This document shows positions 1 through 11,403 of a DNA stretch of 23,782 nucleotides, piece after piece. Position 1 is the stretch's first letter. The number at the start of each line of letters is the position of its first letter. Origin of the DNA: Hofstenia miamia (lineage: Eukaryota; Xenacoelomorpha; Acoela; Hofsteniidae); assembly GCA_900660155.1 (NCBI GenBank), contig CABFPE010000556.1:447003-470784 (forward strand), read 5' to 3'. The notes beneath the pieces were generated by a model that was given only the letters and a program-made list of their open reading frames with translations, was not told the DNA's origin and ran no database searches. A program made the translations under genes and the position numbers.

Positions 1-283
1 TCCCCATCCACACACTTGCCTCTAGTCATTGTCACTGCTGCACACTTTCCTAATCCAAACTCCAACCCTGAATCTCTGCTTGCCTTCTCCAATGTCTCCA
101 CTTGCTTCTGCAACATCTTCCTTGAACTAGCATACATCTTCAGGTCGTCCATGTACCACAGGTGACTCACTGCTCTACCATTCTTCTCCATCTTATACCC
201 TATGCCTGTCTCCTTTAACTTTTCTGTGATAGGTATTAAGCTAACTACAAACAGTAGTGGCGCTAAGGTGTCTCCCTGGAATA
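1..283 (-). pseudogene. Reverse transcriptase palm fragment of an R4/Dong-like non-LTR retrotransposon (copy 1)
   Basis: Read on the minus strand, this stretch is open throughout. It encodes the central reverse transcriptase (RT), the enzyme that copies element RNA into DNA at the target site. In order it shows IFQGDTLAPLLF (RT block with QG), the catalytic box HLWYMDDLKMYA near 139-163, then EFGLGKCAAVTMTRGKCVDG. The YMDD aspartates bind the catalytic metal ions. The style of these motifs is that of R2/R4/NeSL elements with a single ORF. The 5' side stops at IFQG, directly against an (ATT)n tract, and the 3' side runs off the window edge, so completeness downstream is unknown. Where it overlaps copy 2 (15200-16945) the two are about 95% identical (6 differences in 116 bases over 168-283). 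The clade assignment is from motif memory, not a search. That it is an RT fragment is firm. Confidence 0.85.

Positions 284-322
<39 letters not shown>
284..322. repeat. (ATT)n microsatellite at the 5' break of retrotransposon copy 1
   Basis: About 13 uninterrupted ATT units start where the RT reading frame of copy 1 ends. In the orientation of the element the repeat reads AAT/TAA. The same kind of tract bounds other retroelement fragments in this window, so it may be the insertion target rather than chance neighbouring DNA. Confidence 0.95.
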
Positions 323-323
<1 letters not shown>

Positions 324-3300
324 CAAAATTTCTTTCTTTGAACATAGAAATCCGAAGTCTTAAAAATAGGTAAGAAAAACAACAAAAACCTAAAGGTTTA
401 TCATAGGGTTAAGGTTAGTGCTCTTTTGAAGTCATACCAAAGTCAAGACCTGACCTTTCCCTGTGCAACAATATAAAAATGTGAAGAATGATGAAGCAAT
501 TCTGCACCCCTTTATTGTCAATTACGCCACATAGAGCGTTAATTACCCAAGAATTAGAAAGATGGCATAAACGCCCATAACTTCATATGCCGGTTTCAGA
601 AGTTGAAGAGGGCAAATCTTCTAACCCCAACAGATCCTGACTAGGATTCTAGCCATGATAAAAAGAAATTTCCGGCCGTTGAATTTCATGTTCTAGCTAT
701 CCTAGATCCAAATTATGTAGAAAGTATTGTTGAAATCTTTTTGAAGAGCCGTGACTAAACATTTGATTTGAGAAAGAAAAATTCTTGATTTGCTAATACA
801 AGAATTTTATCGATTTTTGAAAAGGAAGAAAAAATGATCCTTTATTTCATTTCATAGTATTGATAAGTAGTAATTAAAAATATTCTTAGTTAATTAAAAG
901 CTGTTCAGAGTATCACATTTGACATTTTTAACTCTAATTTGAAAATAATGTTTGTCAATGAGTAATTTTTTTGAAGACTAAAACTTGAATGGTGCAGGTA
1001 GGCTCCACGTAGGTCCAATTATATCCCTGATAGCGTCAAAATGTATGTGAAGGTATGTTGCTTGATGTTGCTTGGCATTGTTTTAAACTCTTTTAGAAGA
1101 ATTGGCTTGAATATATTCATTTAATAATCCCAATTGGCATCAGTTGGGTGGGGCAATATTGCAGTAATCCACCCGTCCTACACTTATTCTTTGTAAATCA
1201 ACTCCGAAAATCCCCTTCAGAGCATGCAAGAGGCAGATTTTATTAAATTCATTAAATTAATTGCTTAATAATCCATAAGAAAATAAATGTGATATATGCG
1301 CAATGCACATCCTTTTTAAAACATTAAAAATTTGCTGGTTTTACAAACATTGACTTTAAAAGTATAAATAGTAAATACCGAGAAAGCTTTTGTAATAATA
1401 AACTATCTTGTGCATGATTATTGAAAGATTTGTATATAATTTCTTTGTAAAAGTCTTAAGTAGAGAAATTCAACAATCCTCCAGCCTACTATTTTGTAAA
1501 ATTAAGAAATTTACAAATGTAATTACAAAGTTTATAATTGGTTAACTTTGTTAATTCTTAATTAATTCACCGCACATTGACTTCATTGAGCGCTCGTGAG
1601 ATGAGTATCTGAGTTAAGCATGAAAAAACAGTATATGATCAAATAGAACATTTATTAATTAAACAATTTTACTTCTCAAAAGCCAGAGGACTTATGTCAT
1701 TATAGAAAATCTATTCTTGATAGTGCTGAGCATACGTTTGGCTTAGAAATGTAAATGGTGAAAGGCAAACCGCATGAATTGTGGACCAGGCCCCAGCCTG
1801 AATATTTTGAAATACTTACCTTCGGTGTCATAGTAACAGAAAGAAATTAACCATTTTTCCTCTGGTAGCCATGAATATTTAGTTCCAGTAAATCTAATTA
1901 GGTTAACTTTAAGCTGACCCGGGAATTTCAAAATTTCTTTGATCTTTTGAAAAATTTTGAAACGCCTATAATGTACCTCATAAACTAATAAAGATATCCA
2001 AAATATAAAAGCACCACAGGATCGCTAGTGACTCCTCTTTACCTTACCATTAAAAACATATTGATTGCTCACAGTTTGCCGGAAGGTATGAGTACTATGT
2101 ACATAAAAAAGCAGTTAAAGCTGGTTGTCGTTTCTGTGGGCTTTTGACATCTTGATCACTTGAACATTAGAAATTGAGATAAATTAAATTTTTTTAAGAA
2201 TTTTTTGAAATTTCAAGCAATTTATTCTCAGCAATATACTTTAGTACAAAGTTTCACATTTACCAATAGTTTTTTCCATATCTCAGTATTTCCAAATTTC
2301 ATAATTGGCTTTGAAAAAAATGCTTCAGAATTTTGAAAAAATAAGTTTACCCTTTAGAACTATCATGGGCAGTTGCAAAAAATTACTTCCACGAAAAAGT
2401 TAACAAATGAATGTCTACAAGTGTAAATTATTATCATTAAAATGGCAAGGACAATATACATCAAGATAAGCTATATCTTTAAAGTTAATCTTTTTAGTTT
2501 ACCTACCACCACTATGCAACTTCACAAAAGTGTGTTTCCTAAGAAAACTCAAGAGCATTGATATTGAAAAAATAATTACTGAATAAAGGAAATTGACTTC
2601 ATTACTTCTTTTACAGCATACAATTGTTAGTCAATTTCATCAAAAAAGTGAATGTTTTTACAAACTTTTTCCCAAAAATGTCATGCTATTGGTCAACGTT
2701 TCTATTAGCCATATTCTAGTACAATACATTTTGTTGTGCTAAATTCAAAAAATCTGCTTACTTCAATCTCTTCATGGTTCGTATCCATAACACTATCCAT
2801 ACAAATTGTAAATAATGCCCTCATTTTCTTGAACTGATCTAGTTAAAATTTCAAGTTTCATTTTGAATTTCAAGTGTTGTACATTTAGCGTTGGCTGGTC
2901 TTGTCTTGGAGAGGAAGCATAATTCCTTAAAAATGATGTAGGAGGTGCTCGCAATCTCTCAGACGGGGCCTAGCCCCTCCTGAGTCCTCTCCGTGGATAC
3001 TTTCCTGACTCAGCCTGGCGTTTTCCAGCTCTAAATATATTAATTTCTGGAATTTCTGGGGAATAAATGTACCCCAACTTTTGTACAGTATACATTTAAA
3101 TTTGCATTTTAGGGCGTAAGGCTTTTCTTTGAAAACGTAGCAGTACTTTATTACCAATTTGAGCAACATAAGTCCCCTTAACATAGATTTGAATTCATTG
3201 CTAAATAATAAGAAGTTTTACCCTCTAATATGGATAGACTTCTTTCAAAATATGGCTCGACAGTTGCGAAAGTTAGAATTATATTAATGGTAATCGTGCG

Positions 3301-6226
3301 TAATAATTTATTCAATTTCGCTGATAGAACTATATTATTTGTCTTGTCACCTTGACATTGCTCGTGGGAATCAATTTGCATCAATTAAAAATAGAGAAAA
3401 TATATGCGCATAAAATTTGCTGTCGCTTATCAATAAGAATGCTAATTAACTAAGGTAGCGGTGAATATTTTGGTTTGAGGGATCATATCTGTCAAAGATG
3501 CACTTTACAATTTACCCGCAGCCCTGTGACACTTTAATTTATTCCACAGCAAGTCTACCTCCAAAAATGCGAGAATTCGCCAGAAATTTGACATCATTAT
3601 TTATTACATTTCATCATGTAACTGTTTTCCAATTTAATTTGACCGCACGCTTTTTTCCTTTAAGAAACATGCATAAAATCGAATGAAAACCATTGAAAAT
3701 ATAGATTCTAATTGTCTTTAGGTAAGCTGCGACGACTAAAAATATCAAAGATGTTTTCATCAAACGAGGTATTCGCTCACATTATATATGTGAAATTTAA
3801 ATATTGTTGGCAGCTTTTGGTACTTTAACCTGAATGTAGGTTTACATCTAAAACATCAAAAAGCACTTACGTCAAAATTAACTTACCTTTTTATTCCATA
3901 GATAGTCTCTAAGTATGCGATAACTTTGGCACACAAACTTGCTCAGTTAAAAACATTTTCTTACTTTTAGGACATGGTGATTATTTGAATCATATCAAGA
4001 GAAAAGCAATTGTAATATATTCCAATCTCTTTAACATAGACGTGTTATAGAAACATATGACTTGGCTAATTAGAAAATGGATTTGCCCACGTATCTAGCA
4101 ATAGAACTTATAGTCCCATGCGGAACAATAAAATTTGAATCAAACCACCAACTCCAGCCTCCTTGAAAAATGAATTGACATGATTAGCAATTAAAATAAA
4201 GAATGAACCTATATATATTTCTTACTTTAATTTTCAAAAAAATTGCAACAGAGTTTGTTTCTGTTAACAAAGCAAAATTGAGAAACAAACAAATCCATAT
4301 TCATGACTTAGAATTTAAAGCCAGATAGACAATCTCTCTATTCATGCAGATAAGACCATTGGAGATTGGACATGTGAAAGAATCAATGAGTCTGGGTAGA
4401 GTGCAACATATTATTTTTGCATGCCAGTAGCTTTGAGAGAAAGGATAGGAAATGTACCACAACTGAAAATATGTAACTACTGATTGCCTTGATTCTTATG
4501 TTGCTAGTGGGCATTAAGTTATTAGATTTCAAGAAGACGTTTATTCGAAATACCTTTTTGACTCTTTGAGAATATTGATCAAGATTGTGCAATAATGCGA
4601 TTTTGATGTGAAGAAATACAGAGCAAGAATACATGAACCTGTAAAAAATATTTTAAATCTTTTTATGAGAATGTCATCCAAATCCTTACTCTAAGAGCAT
4701 CTATTTTGCCATTTAAAATAAATTTAATAAAAAATGTAATATGTCGAAAATAACTTAAGAGATCCTCCATTTTAGCTTTTGGCTAAATTGCATTAGAATA
4801 TCATTCTAAGCAGAGTATTAATAAATTTATTATTTTTATGCAAATTTGAAGTTCGAATGCTATCTCTTGATAAAACAAGTTGTTCTAATTAAAATCTAAT
4901 GGAGAGCAGTCTTGTCGAGTTATTGCGTCATTTCTAATCATAAGGCATTTAAATTTGAAATGATATATTTCTCCACCACTTAATAAATAGATGATGCAAT
5001 TGATCAAGGAATGGCGAACAGCTACAGTCCATTCTCAGCCATTTAGTGAAATTTTTAGAGTAAGGAATTGATGCTTTATACAAAATGTGTGCGCTTTATT
5101 CCTTGCTCTTAAGGTGAGTGCTTGGCGCAAAAAATTACTTGTCAAATTTTTTTTGCTGTGACCGTGACCTTGACGGTCTCTTCAAGCACAATAGAGAGAC
5201 AACCTAATTTCATAAAAATTTGAGAGAAGCATTAATAATTTCGAGACCCAACCAAGCTTCACTTTTGCGTTTGCATTCAATTATCATTTCAGAAAGTTTT
5301 TTTATGCCTCATTACTTGGCTTTTGGGCATCTTAAAAAGTTGGCAAAAATACTATTTTATCTTGAGTAAAATACCAACTATTTATATTTAATGTATGCAT
5401 CTTCAGTGTTTCATTTTCATAGCTAAGTATTTTCTTTCAGTGAATACTAATTACGATTTTAAACCATCAATTTAATTTAGCAAAGAGCTAAAGCATTAAT
5501 TAAAATTAACAGTGACTTAAATTCATTTAAAGCGGCATTCAATTTCATTAAAAAAAACGAATTTATAATGTTAATTAATATAATAGAAGAGGAAATTCAT
5601 GGTTTATTTTTTCAAACTGAATGTAAACGTTGTTGAAAAATTCTTCATTTTCAGTTTTTTAGTAATTTTTATTCATCAAAGCAGTTCGAATAAGTCAAAT
5701 CTTAGAATATCTAATTTTATTATTTACTTTATGTGTTAGTTGAAACCTGCAAATATTTTCTTAAGGGCAGCATTCTATGACATTTTTTACTCTTGAATTT
5801 TGTTGTCTGCTATGATAACTTGTGATTAAAACCAAAAAGCTACATACAAAGCAATAGCAACTTCTAGTTGATTGGGGTTGCTAATAGATTTTTTAATAAT
5901 TTTTATTTATTAGTGATCGAAGTTTATTATTGCGATAGAAATAGAACCGATTTATGAGGAAATGTAGCTTCTAATAAATATTAATACATACATGCATATT
6001 TAGTAATCTGATGTATTCTATGTCGGAAACAATACCAATATTTTCTAGATGTATCAAATAAAAATTATTTTTATTTCTATAATAAACGATATATGGTTTC
6101 TTGTCCTTTGTATTATGTAACATTAATGAACTTTTACATGATTAGTAAATAGAGACTTGTAAAAAACCTGATAAAGACTTCTGAAAATATTTTAGGTTTG
6201 ATAGTGATATTCTTTTTTTATTGCTA
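323..6226. other. AT-rich intergenic DNA, no supportable gene
   Basis: About 5.9 kb of AT-rich sequence. Open frames of 60-85 codons occur on both strands (for example 2927-3384 and 4383-4634) but show no motif, no biased composition and no partner exons, and are of a length expected by chance. Two small islands stand out: a GC-rich patch at 2941-3020 with a GGGGC/GCCCC hairpin, and a TGACC-rich motif at 5159-5173. No splice-site or promoter architecture strong enough to call was seen. Confidence 0.6.
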
Positions 6227-6251
6227 TAGTTGGCTGCAAAAAAATGAGACT
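6227..6251. repeat. Left terminal inverted repeat of the Tc1/mariner element
   Basis: These 25 bases match the reverse complement of 7568-7592 at every position. Outside the arm lies TA (6225-6226). This is where the transposase would bind and cut. The arm lies downstream of the transposase stop codon. Confidence 0.93.
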
Positions 6252-6396
6252 AGAAAAAAGGCATATTACTTTTGAACTACTGAATGTAACAACTCAAGAA
6301 AGGTAAGATTTTAAAGATACATTAAAGGACTATAAGTAAAAAGCATCAAAGTCTAATTTGTTTTTCTCCTGTAGAAATAACTTCATTCAAACGAAC

Positions 6397-7401
6397 TTAA
6401 ACTGATTTTATTAAATTGGACTTCATTTCAGATGTCAAAATGTGTTGACTTTCTTGGATTTTTTCTTTTAAATCGGATATATTTTTCGGATTTTTCTTCA
6501 GAACTTCATTTTTCAATATCTGCCACACATTTTCGATTGGAGAAAGATCAGAACTTGGTGGCCATTGCAAAAACTGGATATTATTTTCAGAAAACCATTT
6601 TTTGTCTTTGCTGACGTGTGCGGGGTTGCTCCGTCCTGTTGGATTATCCATCCATCATCATATAAAGCATCAGCATAAGGCATAAATTCAGCTATAATTT
6701 GGCAATATCTTTGACTGTCGATTGTGGCTTTTCCGTCTAAAATTTTCAAATAAAGCCCACGATAGGAAAGTGCTCCCCAAACCATAATTTTTTGGTCGAA
6801 CTTTGGAACCGCTTTTGTTGGTCTTGGACATTTCTTTGACGACCACACTTGTACTTTGTTTCTGTGTAGTTGAAATACGCACTCATCAGTTATCCAAACA
6901 TCTTCAAAAGTGTAGTCTTTCCAATCTTTCACGAAATTTAATCTTTTTTCTTGATGTTCTTTTGTAATCAGAAGTCGATTTTTTCTGCCAATTTTTGTAA
7001 CTCCACTTTTTTCAGTGTTCTCTGAACTGTGGTTTCATGCACAGAGATGAATTTTCCAATAATTTTTCAAGGGCGTCCACTTCCTTTTCTTCTTTTGAGN
7101 TCTGAACTGTGGTTTCATGCACAGAGATGTCGGCTTCAGTTTGAAGTCGGTTTGCAATTTTTTTCCCAGAAATATAGGGATTTTTGAGAGCAATTGCGAC
7201 TGTTTTCTGAATGAATTTTCCAATAATTTTTCGAGGGCGTCCACTTCCTTTTCTTCTTTTGAGAGATTCTCCTTGACGAATTTTTTTCAGCTTTCGAAAA
7301 TAAGTTGATCGAGAAATTTGCGATGTCGCAAAGGCGTTTTCAAGCTGCTCCAACGTTTCCATTCCGAAGAAATCAAGTAGAAACTTTGCAAAGCAAAACA
7401 A
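6397..7401 (-). pseudogene. Tc1/mariner transposase (frameshifted, interrupted by one N)
   Basis: DDE transposase that binds the terminal repeats and moves the element. The N-terminal part (7401 down to about 7103) holds two helix-turn-helix DNA-binding regions joined by an AT-hook-like GSGRPRK. The catalytic part shows VWITDECVF (first Asp), QQDGATPHTSAK (second Asp) and SPIENVW (Glu); the second Asp to Glu spacing is 33-34, fitting DD34E of the Tc1 group. It ends at a stop at 6397. Damage: one frameshift in the T6 run at 7007-7012 (between TVQRTLKK and GVTKIGRKNRLL), another in the T6 run at 6598-6603 (between the second Asp and the Glu), and an N at 7100 flanked by duplicated sequence. One extra base in each run would rejoin the frame. 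Start uncertain: Met at 7401 or the internal METLE near 7362. Total length would be close to 310 residues, near the family norm of about 340. Confidence 0.9.
7021..7129. other. One-N contig join with duplicated flanks inside the transposase
   Basis: The N at 7100 separates redundant sequence. Bases 7021-7049 equal 7101-7129 exactly, and 7047-7099 match 7211-7263 with one difference. The stretch before the N therefore reads like the same gene with about 81 bases missing, the ATG shared at both break points. This looks like two contig ends, one from a deleted copy, placed side by side. Confidence 0.85.
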
Positions 7402-7567
7402 TTTGTTTGGTAAGTGTTTTCAAATATTTACGAAGTACGAGTTTAGTTAATTAACTTTTTTGTTTGAGCATTTTAAAGTTCACAAAATTCTCGTTGTCTT
7501 TTATTTTTATAGTTTTCCTCTAAAACGTCTCAATACGTTTCCACAAAGCGTGAAAAAATAGGTGTTC

Positions 7568-7592
7568 AGTCTCATTTTTTTGCAGCCAACTA
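7568..7592. repeat. Right terminal inverted repeat of the Tc1/mariner element
   Basis: Reverse complement of 6227-6251, 25 of 25 positions. It is followed by TA at 7593-7594. It lies upstream of the transposase start. Confidence 0.93.
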
Positions 7593-9189
7593 TATAATGT
7601 TGAAGTGCTAGTTCTGGTAGGAAATTCATCTTGTAAATTACTATTCTAAAAAATTGCTTAAGTCATATGAAAGTTTACATCAGAACACAGTGGATATATA
7701 GAGTCCATAAAATTACAAAAATCTTGAGTGCAGCTGAAATCGCACAATCACGAAATATAGTATGATAACCTGGTGGAATGGTGACAGCCATTGAGTGTCA
7801 ACAACATTATAATATATGCCTCTTAAGATTCAGATTGCATCTCCCAGTGTTATGTTGCATATCGTATTTGTGGTTGGAACAGCATACGAGGTTTCAATAT
7901 TTGCTTGAGTTCAAATGTGGGACATGAGTAATGACTTAACTGACACAATTTACTCGTTGCTCAGCCATTTGTTCTATGCAAAAAAGGTCGAAAATGTAAA
8001 CTCTGCATTATATAATGTCAAGTTTTCACTATCAATTTTTTGTAAAGAAATGTGAAATGTGTCAACTTTTAATTTTAATTCGCTTTTTGTTTTGTGCAAG
8101 CTTAAAAGGTTCTTACTGTTTTTCTTAAAAACTAATGACTTAACTACGACCTTGATACTTAAAGATACAATTTTAAGTATAGGTATGTGTCAATAATTTT
8201 CATAATTTATAAAATTTGTATATTTGATGTCGAATTATATGATGAGTTGGAGACAGGTTAATGTCAACTGCCATTTAACTTTCAAAAACTTCTTCAAGAC
8301 AATGAAATATAAATTGACAGATTTTCTTTATTACTTAGACGTCATTTAGCGTTCAATAAAATTGTATAACAACCATTGAAATGCCTAAGCACAAAAGACA
8401 TCGAACCAAGGAAAATTATTATTAAATATATCCTACACTATTCAAGGCCATAACTAATTATAGTTTTTTGTCATTAATATTAATAAATACATATATTGTA
8501 ATAAAAAGAAGATCTCTTGTAACTCAGCTTTTATTAGGCATTTTAAATTATTTTTAGACTATTAAGCGTAGGTAGTATAGGATTCGTTATTCCAGTCTAA
8601 TTTTTAAACCTTCGGGATTTCAGTGCAGGATTGCATATAAACTAACATCCATGAGTGTCCAACATTATGGATATACATAGCAGACATGTTTCTTTTTTAA
8701 GAGTTGTTAAGAAATGTATTTAAATTTTAAAAATTATAATTCTGTAGCTACTATAGTTTTGGGCACACAGTGTGACTTAGATTAGGCCTAAATGGTTCTT
8801 AGAAGAATATTTAATAACGTGATACATTTTCTAGCTAATAGATTATTACAATGAAGATTATATCAATTTGTGAAACATTAGTTTTCACCATATTTTAAAT
8901 TATTAATTATTATTCAGTGAACTATTAGTTTAAAAGTGAATCTCATCGAACATGTTTGGAGTCAATTTGCAAAAGGCATATATGATTGATAGGCAATTTT
9001 AATCAGTTGAGAGGTTGAAGTAAGGCGCTTTAGATGAGCTGAAGAAAATATCCACAGATTACTTAGGAAAACTTATGTCTACAAGAAAAAGAGATGCATT
9101 CAAGTTACAAAGTGTAATAAGAAAACAATTATTTGTTAGTTTTACTCTTAAGGTCATTTAAATCTCAATTGAGTGTTGAAAAATTTCCA
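7593..9189. other. AT-rich intergenic DNA, nothing recognised
   Basis: No open frame with recognisable protein, no repeat of note and no RNA gene could be supported here. Confidence 0.6.
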
Positions 9190-9940
9190 TAAGGGAACTG
9201 TAAGGGTTATTCCCAAGTCATCCTAGAGAGTATCTCCTCGCGGTGGTTCCTGGATATTAATAACTAACACTAAAAGGGCACTTGGTTGTACGGAGTTCCG
9301 CACCTACATCAGACATTAACATCAAGTTAATAGAAGGTGCCACCATTTGTACTTTGTACATATGGGGCGGGAACGGCTCAGAATCCTTTCAGTTCAGTTC
9401 TCGGTAGACACACGGCAACAAGTGGTAACACTGTTGGCAAGACTGCTACTGGTGCCAGTAATGAGTGCGTCTCATTGGGAGTTATACAGGGAAAACTCTT
9501 TGATTCTGGCCTATGAAATAGGCCTAGGCCAGCGTTTGTTGTGCCTTCCTGTGAGGCAGCTTTGATGTACCACAGGTAGTTATAATCCGACATGCCTTTT
9601 AATCGGAGTCTCTAATTCCGTAGATGCTTTGCATTCAGTGAATGTGCCCGCACTCCAATGTAATTTCCGGATCTTTATAGCAGCCAGCATGCGCTCTCAA
9701 AGTTACCACCGTTAGTAGCCTTGGTTGGCCAAAGCGGAAGAGGCGCAACCTTCTCAACTCAAGTTCGGGCTTCGGCTTCATTCTGCTGATCAGATTCAAC
9801 AGAGGTCAGCACTCTGTCGCCAGGGGTCGCCAAGGGTCACCAGAGGTTTCTCACACTTCAGGGGTAAGGTCCGATCGGATCGTGGATTCACCCACTCCTC
9901 AGTCTGTCGACTGCTTGAGTAACCCCGACTTTCCATAAAC
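9190..9940. other. GC-richer island of unknown origin
   Basis: Composition changes sharply here compared with the AT-rich DNA on both sides. The two longest frames (9347-9565 plus, 9378-9593 minus, about 71 residues each) are mutual shadows and neither resembles a known protein. Visible structure: nested palindromes at 9506-9532 (GGCCTAT-GAA-ATAGGCC inside CTGGCC...GGCCAG) and three 10-bp tandem units GTCGCCAGGG/GTCGCCAAGG/GTCACCAGAG from about 9816. A weak box-A-like TGGCCAAAGCGG (9728) followed by GTTCGGGCTTC hints at a tRNA-derived SINE, but no cloverleaf or tail is seen. It could be an old transposon, a SINE or an exon of a host gene. Confidence 0.4.
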
Positions 9941-11209
9941 GGCTGTAACCTTTTGCAAAGGGTCAATTTGTAAAATAGTATTTTCTTATTAAATATTCTT
10001 ATAAACTCTTTCTTAACTCGAATTTTTTGATATAGAACTGAGTGATTTTTCAATTTTCGGGTAACAGTTGGCATTATAGGCTAAGTAATTAAGAAAAAAT
10101 GCAGGGCTCGTAACCTTTTGGGACGCACTCTATAGGTCTATATACATACATGTAATACAAATATGCTACTTAATTTTGGAGAACAAGGCAAAATATTTAT
10201 AAAATATTTTGATATTCAAATTATGCTGGGGCTTTTAAATCTTAGACATGTGAACAATTTATAAAGATTTTGCGTGAACAATGACTTGAACGGAATTCAA
10301 ATCTAGATGAATTATATAAGGGCCTTTTAAACCGCAGCTGGCAGAAGAGAAGACATAAAACTGTGAATAATTGATCAGTTATCATATTATAAATAACATG
10401 GCTTTGTTTCATATTTTTTATCACACAACGTTTTACAAGACCATATTGTAATAGCAAAAGCACAATTATTCTAAAAGATTTCTTTATTAGTTAAAATATT
10501 GAATTGTCGGATGGTTTGATTTTCACGAAGCATGTCGCTGTACTATTGGCTAATCTTGATCATATCACTGCGTAAGTCATACATCACATTTTACGCTTAC
10601 AATAAAATTACTGAAATTTGATTAAATCCCAAATTTAACAATATTGCTGTATGTGAATTGCGGACGGAAGTTTCAAAGGTAAACATCAGAAAGTAATTTC
10701 AAATAGCCTTCAGCTGAAGAATCTGAAAATAATTATGTATTGCTTGATTTTAACTGTATATCACTTTTGAATTACATTGAAAGTGTTGTTGAAATATGTA
10801 GTTTGCAACTTTCAACATTTCAAAAGTTTTTTTTAATTCAAAATAAGTAAAAAACATGAAATTATGCTCATTAATATTCGATTTTTTACATTATGCCTTA
10901 GAATTACTTCCTTCGCTGGCTAAATGAAGGCTGCTCAATTAAATTGTAGGCCTATCGGTATGACACACTCAATAATATCATGGTCTTAGAGTTGAGTTTA
11001 AATTCAGCACTTACTATGTTCCACTCTTCTTTACCTGCTCGGTGGTGTTGCCAAACGCTTCACAAGCAAACACACAAAATTTTCTAAGTTTTAGAAATGC
11101 TCAACTAAGTTAATTAATCATCACACAAACACATATTTTAAGCATCGTAAATACAGTTTTTGTATATACTCTTCTACAGGTTAATCAAACTAAATAAGGT
11201 ATAAAAAAA
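9941..11209. other. AT-rich intergenic DNA with a possible solitary transposon end
   Basis: Mostly featureless. Read on the minus strand from 10134 to 10101, the sequence TATAGAGTGCGTCCCAAAAG followed by GTTACGAGCCC resembles a mariner-type terminal repeat. No inverted partner was found within about 1 kb either side. The 11-mer GTAACCTTTTG occurs both here (10110-10120) and at 9945-9955 in the same orientation. The minus-strand frame 9796-10074 shows no transposase motif. Confidence 0.4.
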
Positions 11210-11385
11210 TTGCATCATGTACATCATGCTAAATCTATTTTACAATATATCTGTTTTAAGATTATGGAGGCACAAAAATAAGATTCAAAAGCAAATTATT
11301 GCTGCAAGAAAAAGGTACAAAAACTATAAACTACAAAACTACAAAAAGCTATTTACAAATATAATAAATAAATATAATATTAAAA

Positions 11386-11399
11386 TGTGTGTGTGTGTG
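11386..11399. repeat. (TG)n microsatellite
   Basis: Seven TG units just beyond the stop of the minus-strand retroelement frame, hence in its 3' untranslated part. Confidence 0.9.
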
Positions 11400-11403
11400 C
11401 ATT

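Larger units (their letters stand above)
6227..7592 (-). mobile_element. Tc1/mariner DNA transposon, nearly complete
   Basis: A 1366-bp cut-and-paste element. The terminal inverted repeats are 6227-6251 and 7568-7592. They begin TAGTTGGCTGCAAAAAAATG, continue to GAGACT, and match at all 25 positions. A TA dinucleotide lies outside each end (6225-6226 and 7593-7594), the target duplication typical of this superfamily. One transposase gene fills the inside on the minus strand. Perfect termini argue for a recent insertion. The single N at 7100 sits in an 80-bp redundant stretch, so the true element is probably about 1285 bp. The two frameshifts in the gene both fall in runs of six A and may be sequencing errors, so whether this copy is dead is not settled. 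Confidence 0.93.

Noticed and set aside
150..162. Shared ATGTACCACAGG between copy 1 and the island at about 9564
   Set aside because: Only about 12 bases match and the flanks differ entirely; coincidence.
1743..4634. Several frames of 60-85 codons on both strands
   Set aside because: Length expected by chance, no motif, some opened only from GTG-type starts; no exon structure.
9722..9780. tRNA gene or tRNA-derived SINE head
   Set aside because: Box-A-like and box-B-like strings are present but imperfect, too close together, and no cloverleaf could be folded by eye.
9796..10074. 92-codon minus-strand frame with basic residues, possible mariner transposase start
   Set aside because: No helix-turn-helix or DDE motif, and it runs from AT-rich DNA into the GC-richer island without a boundary.
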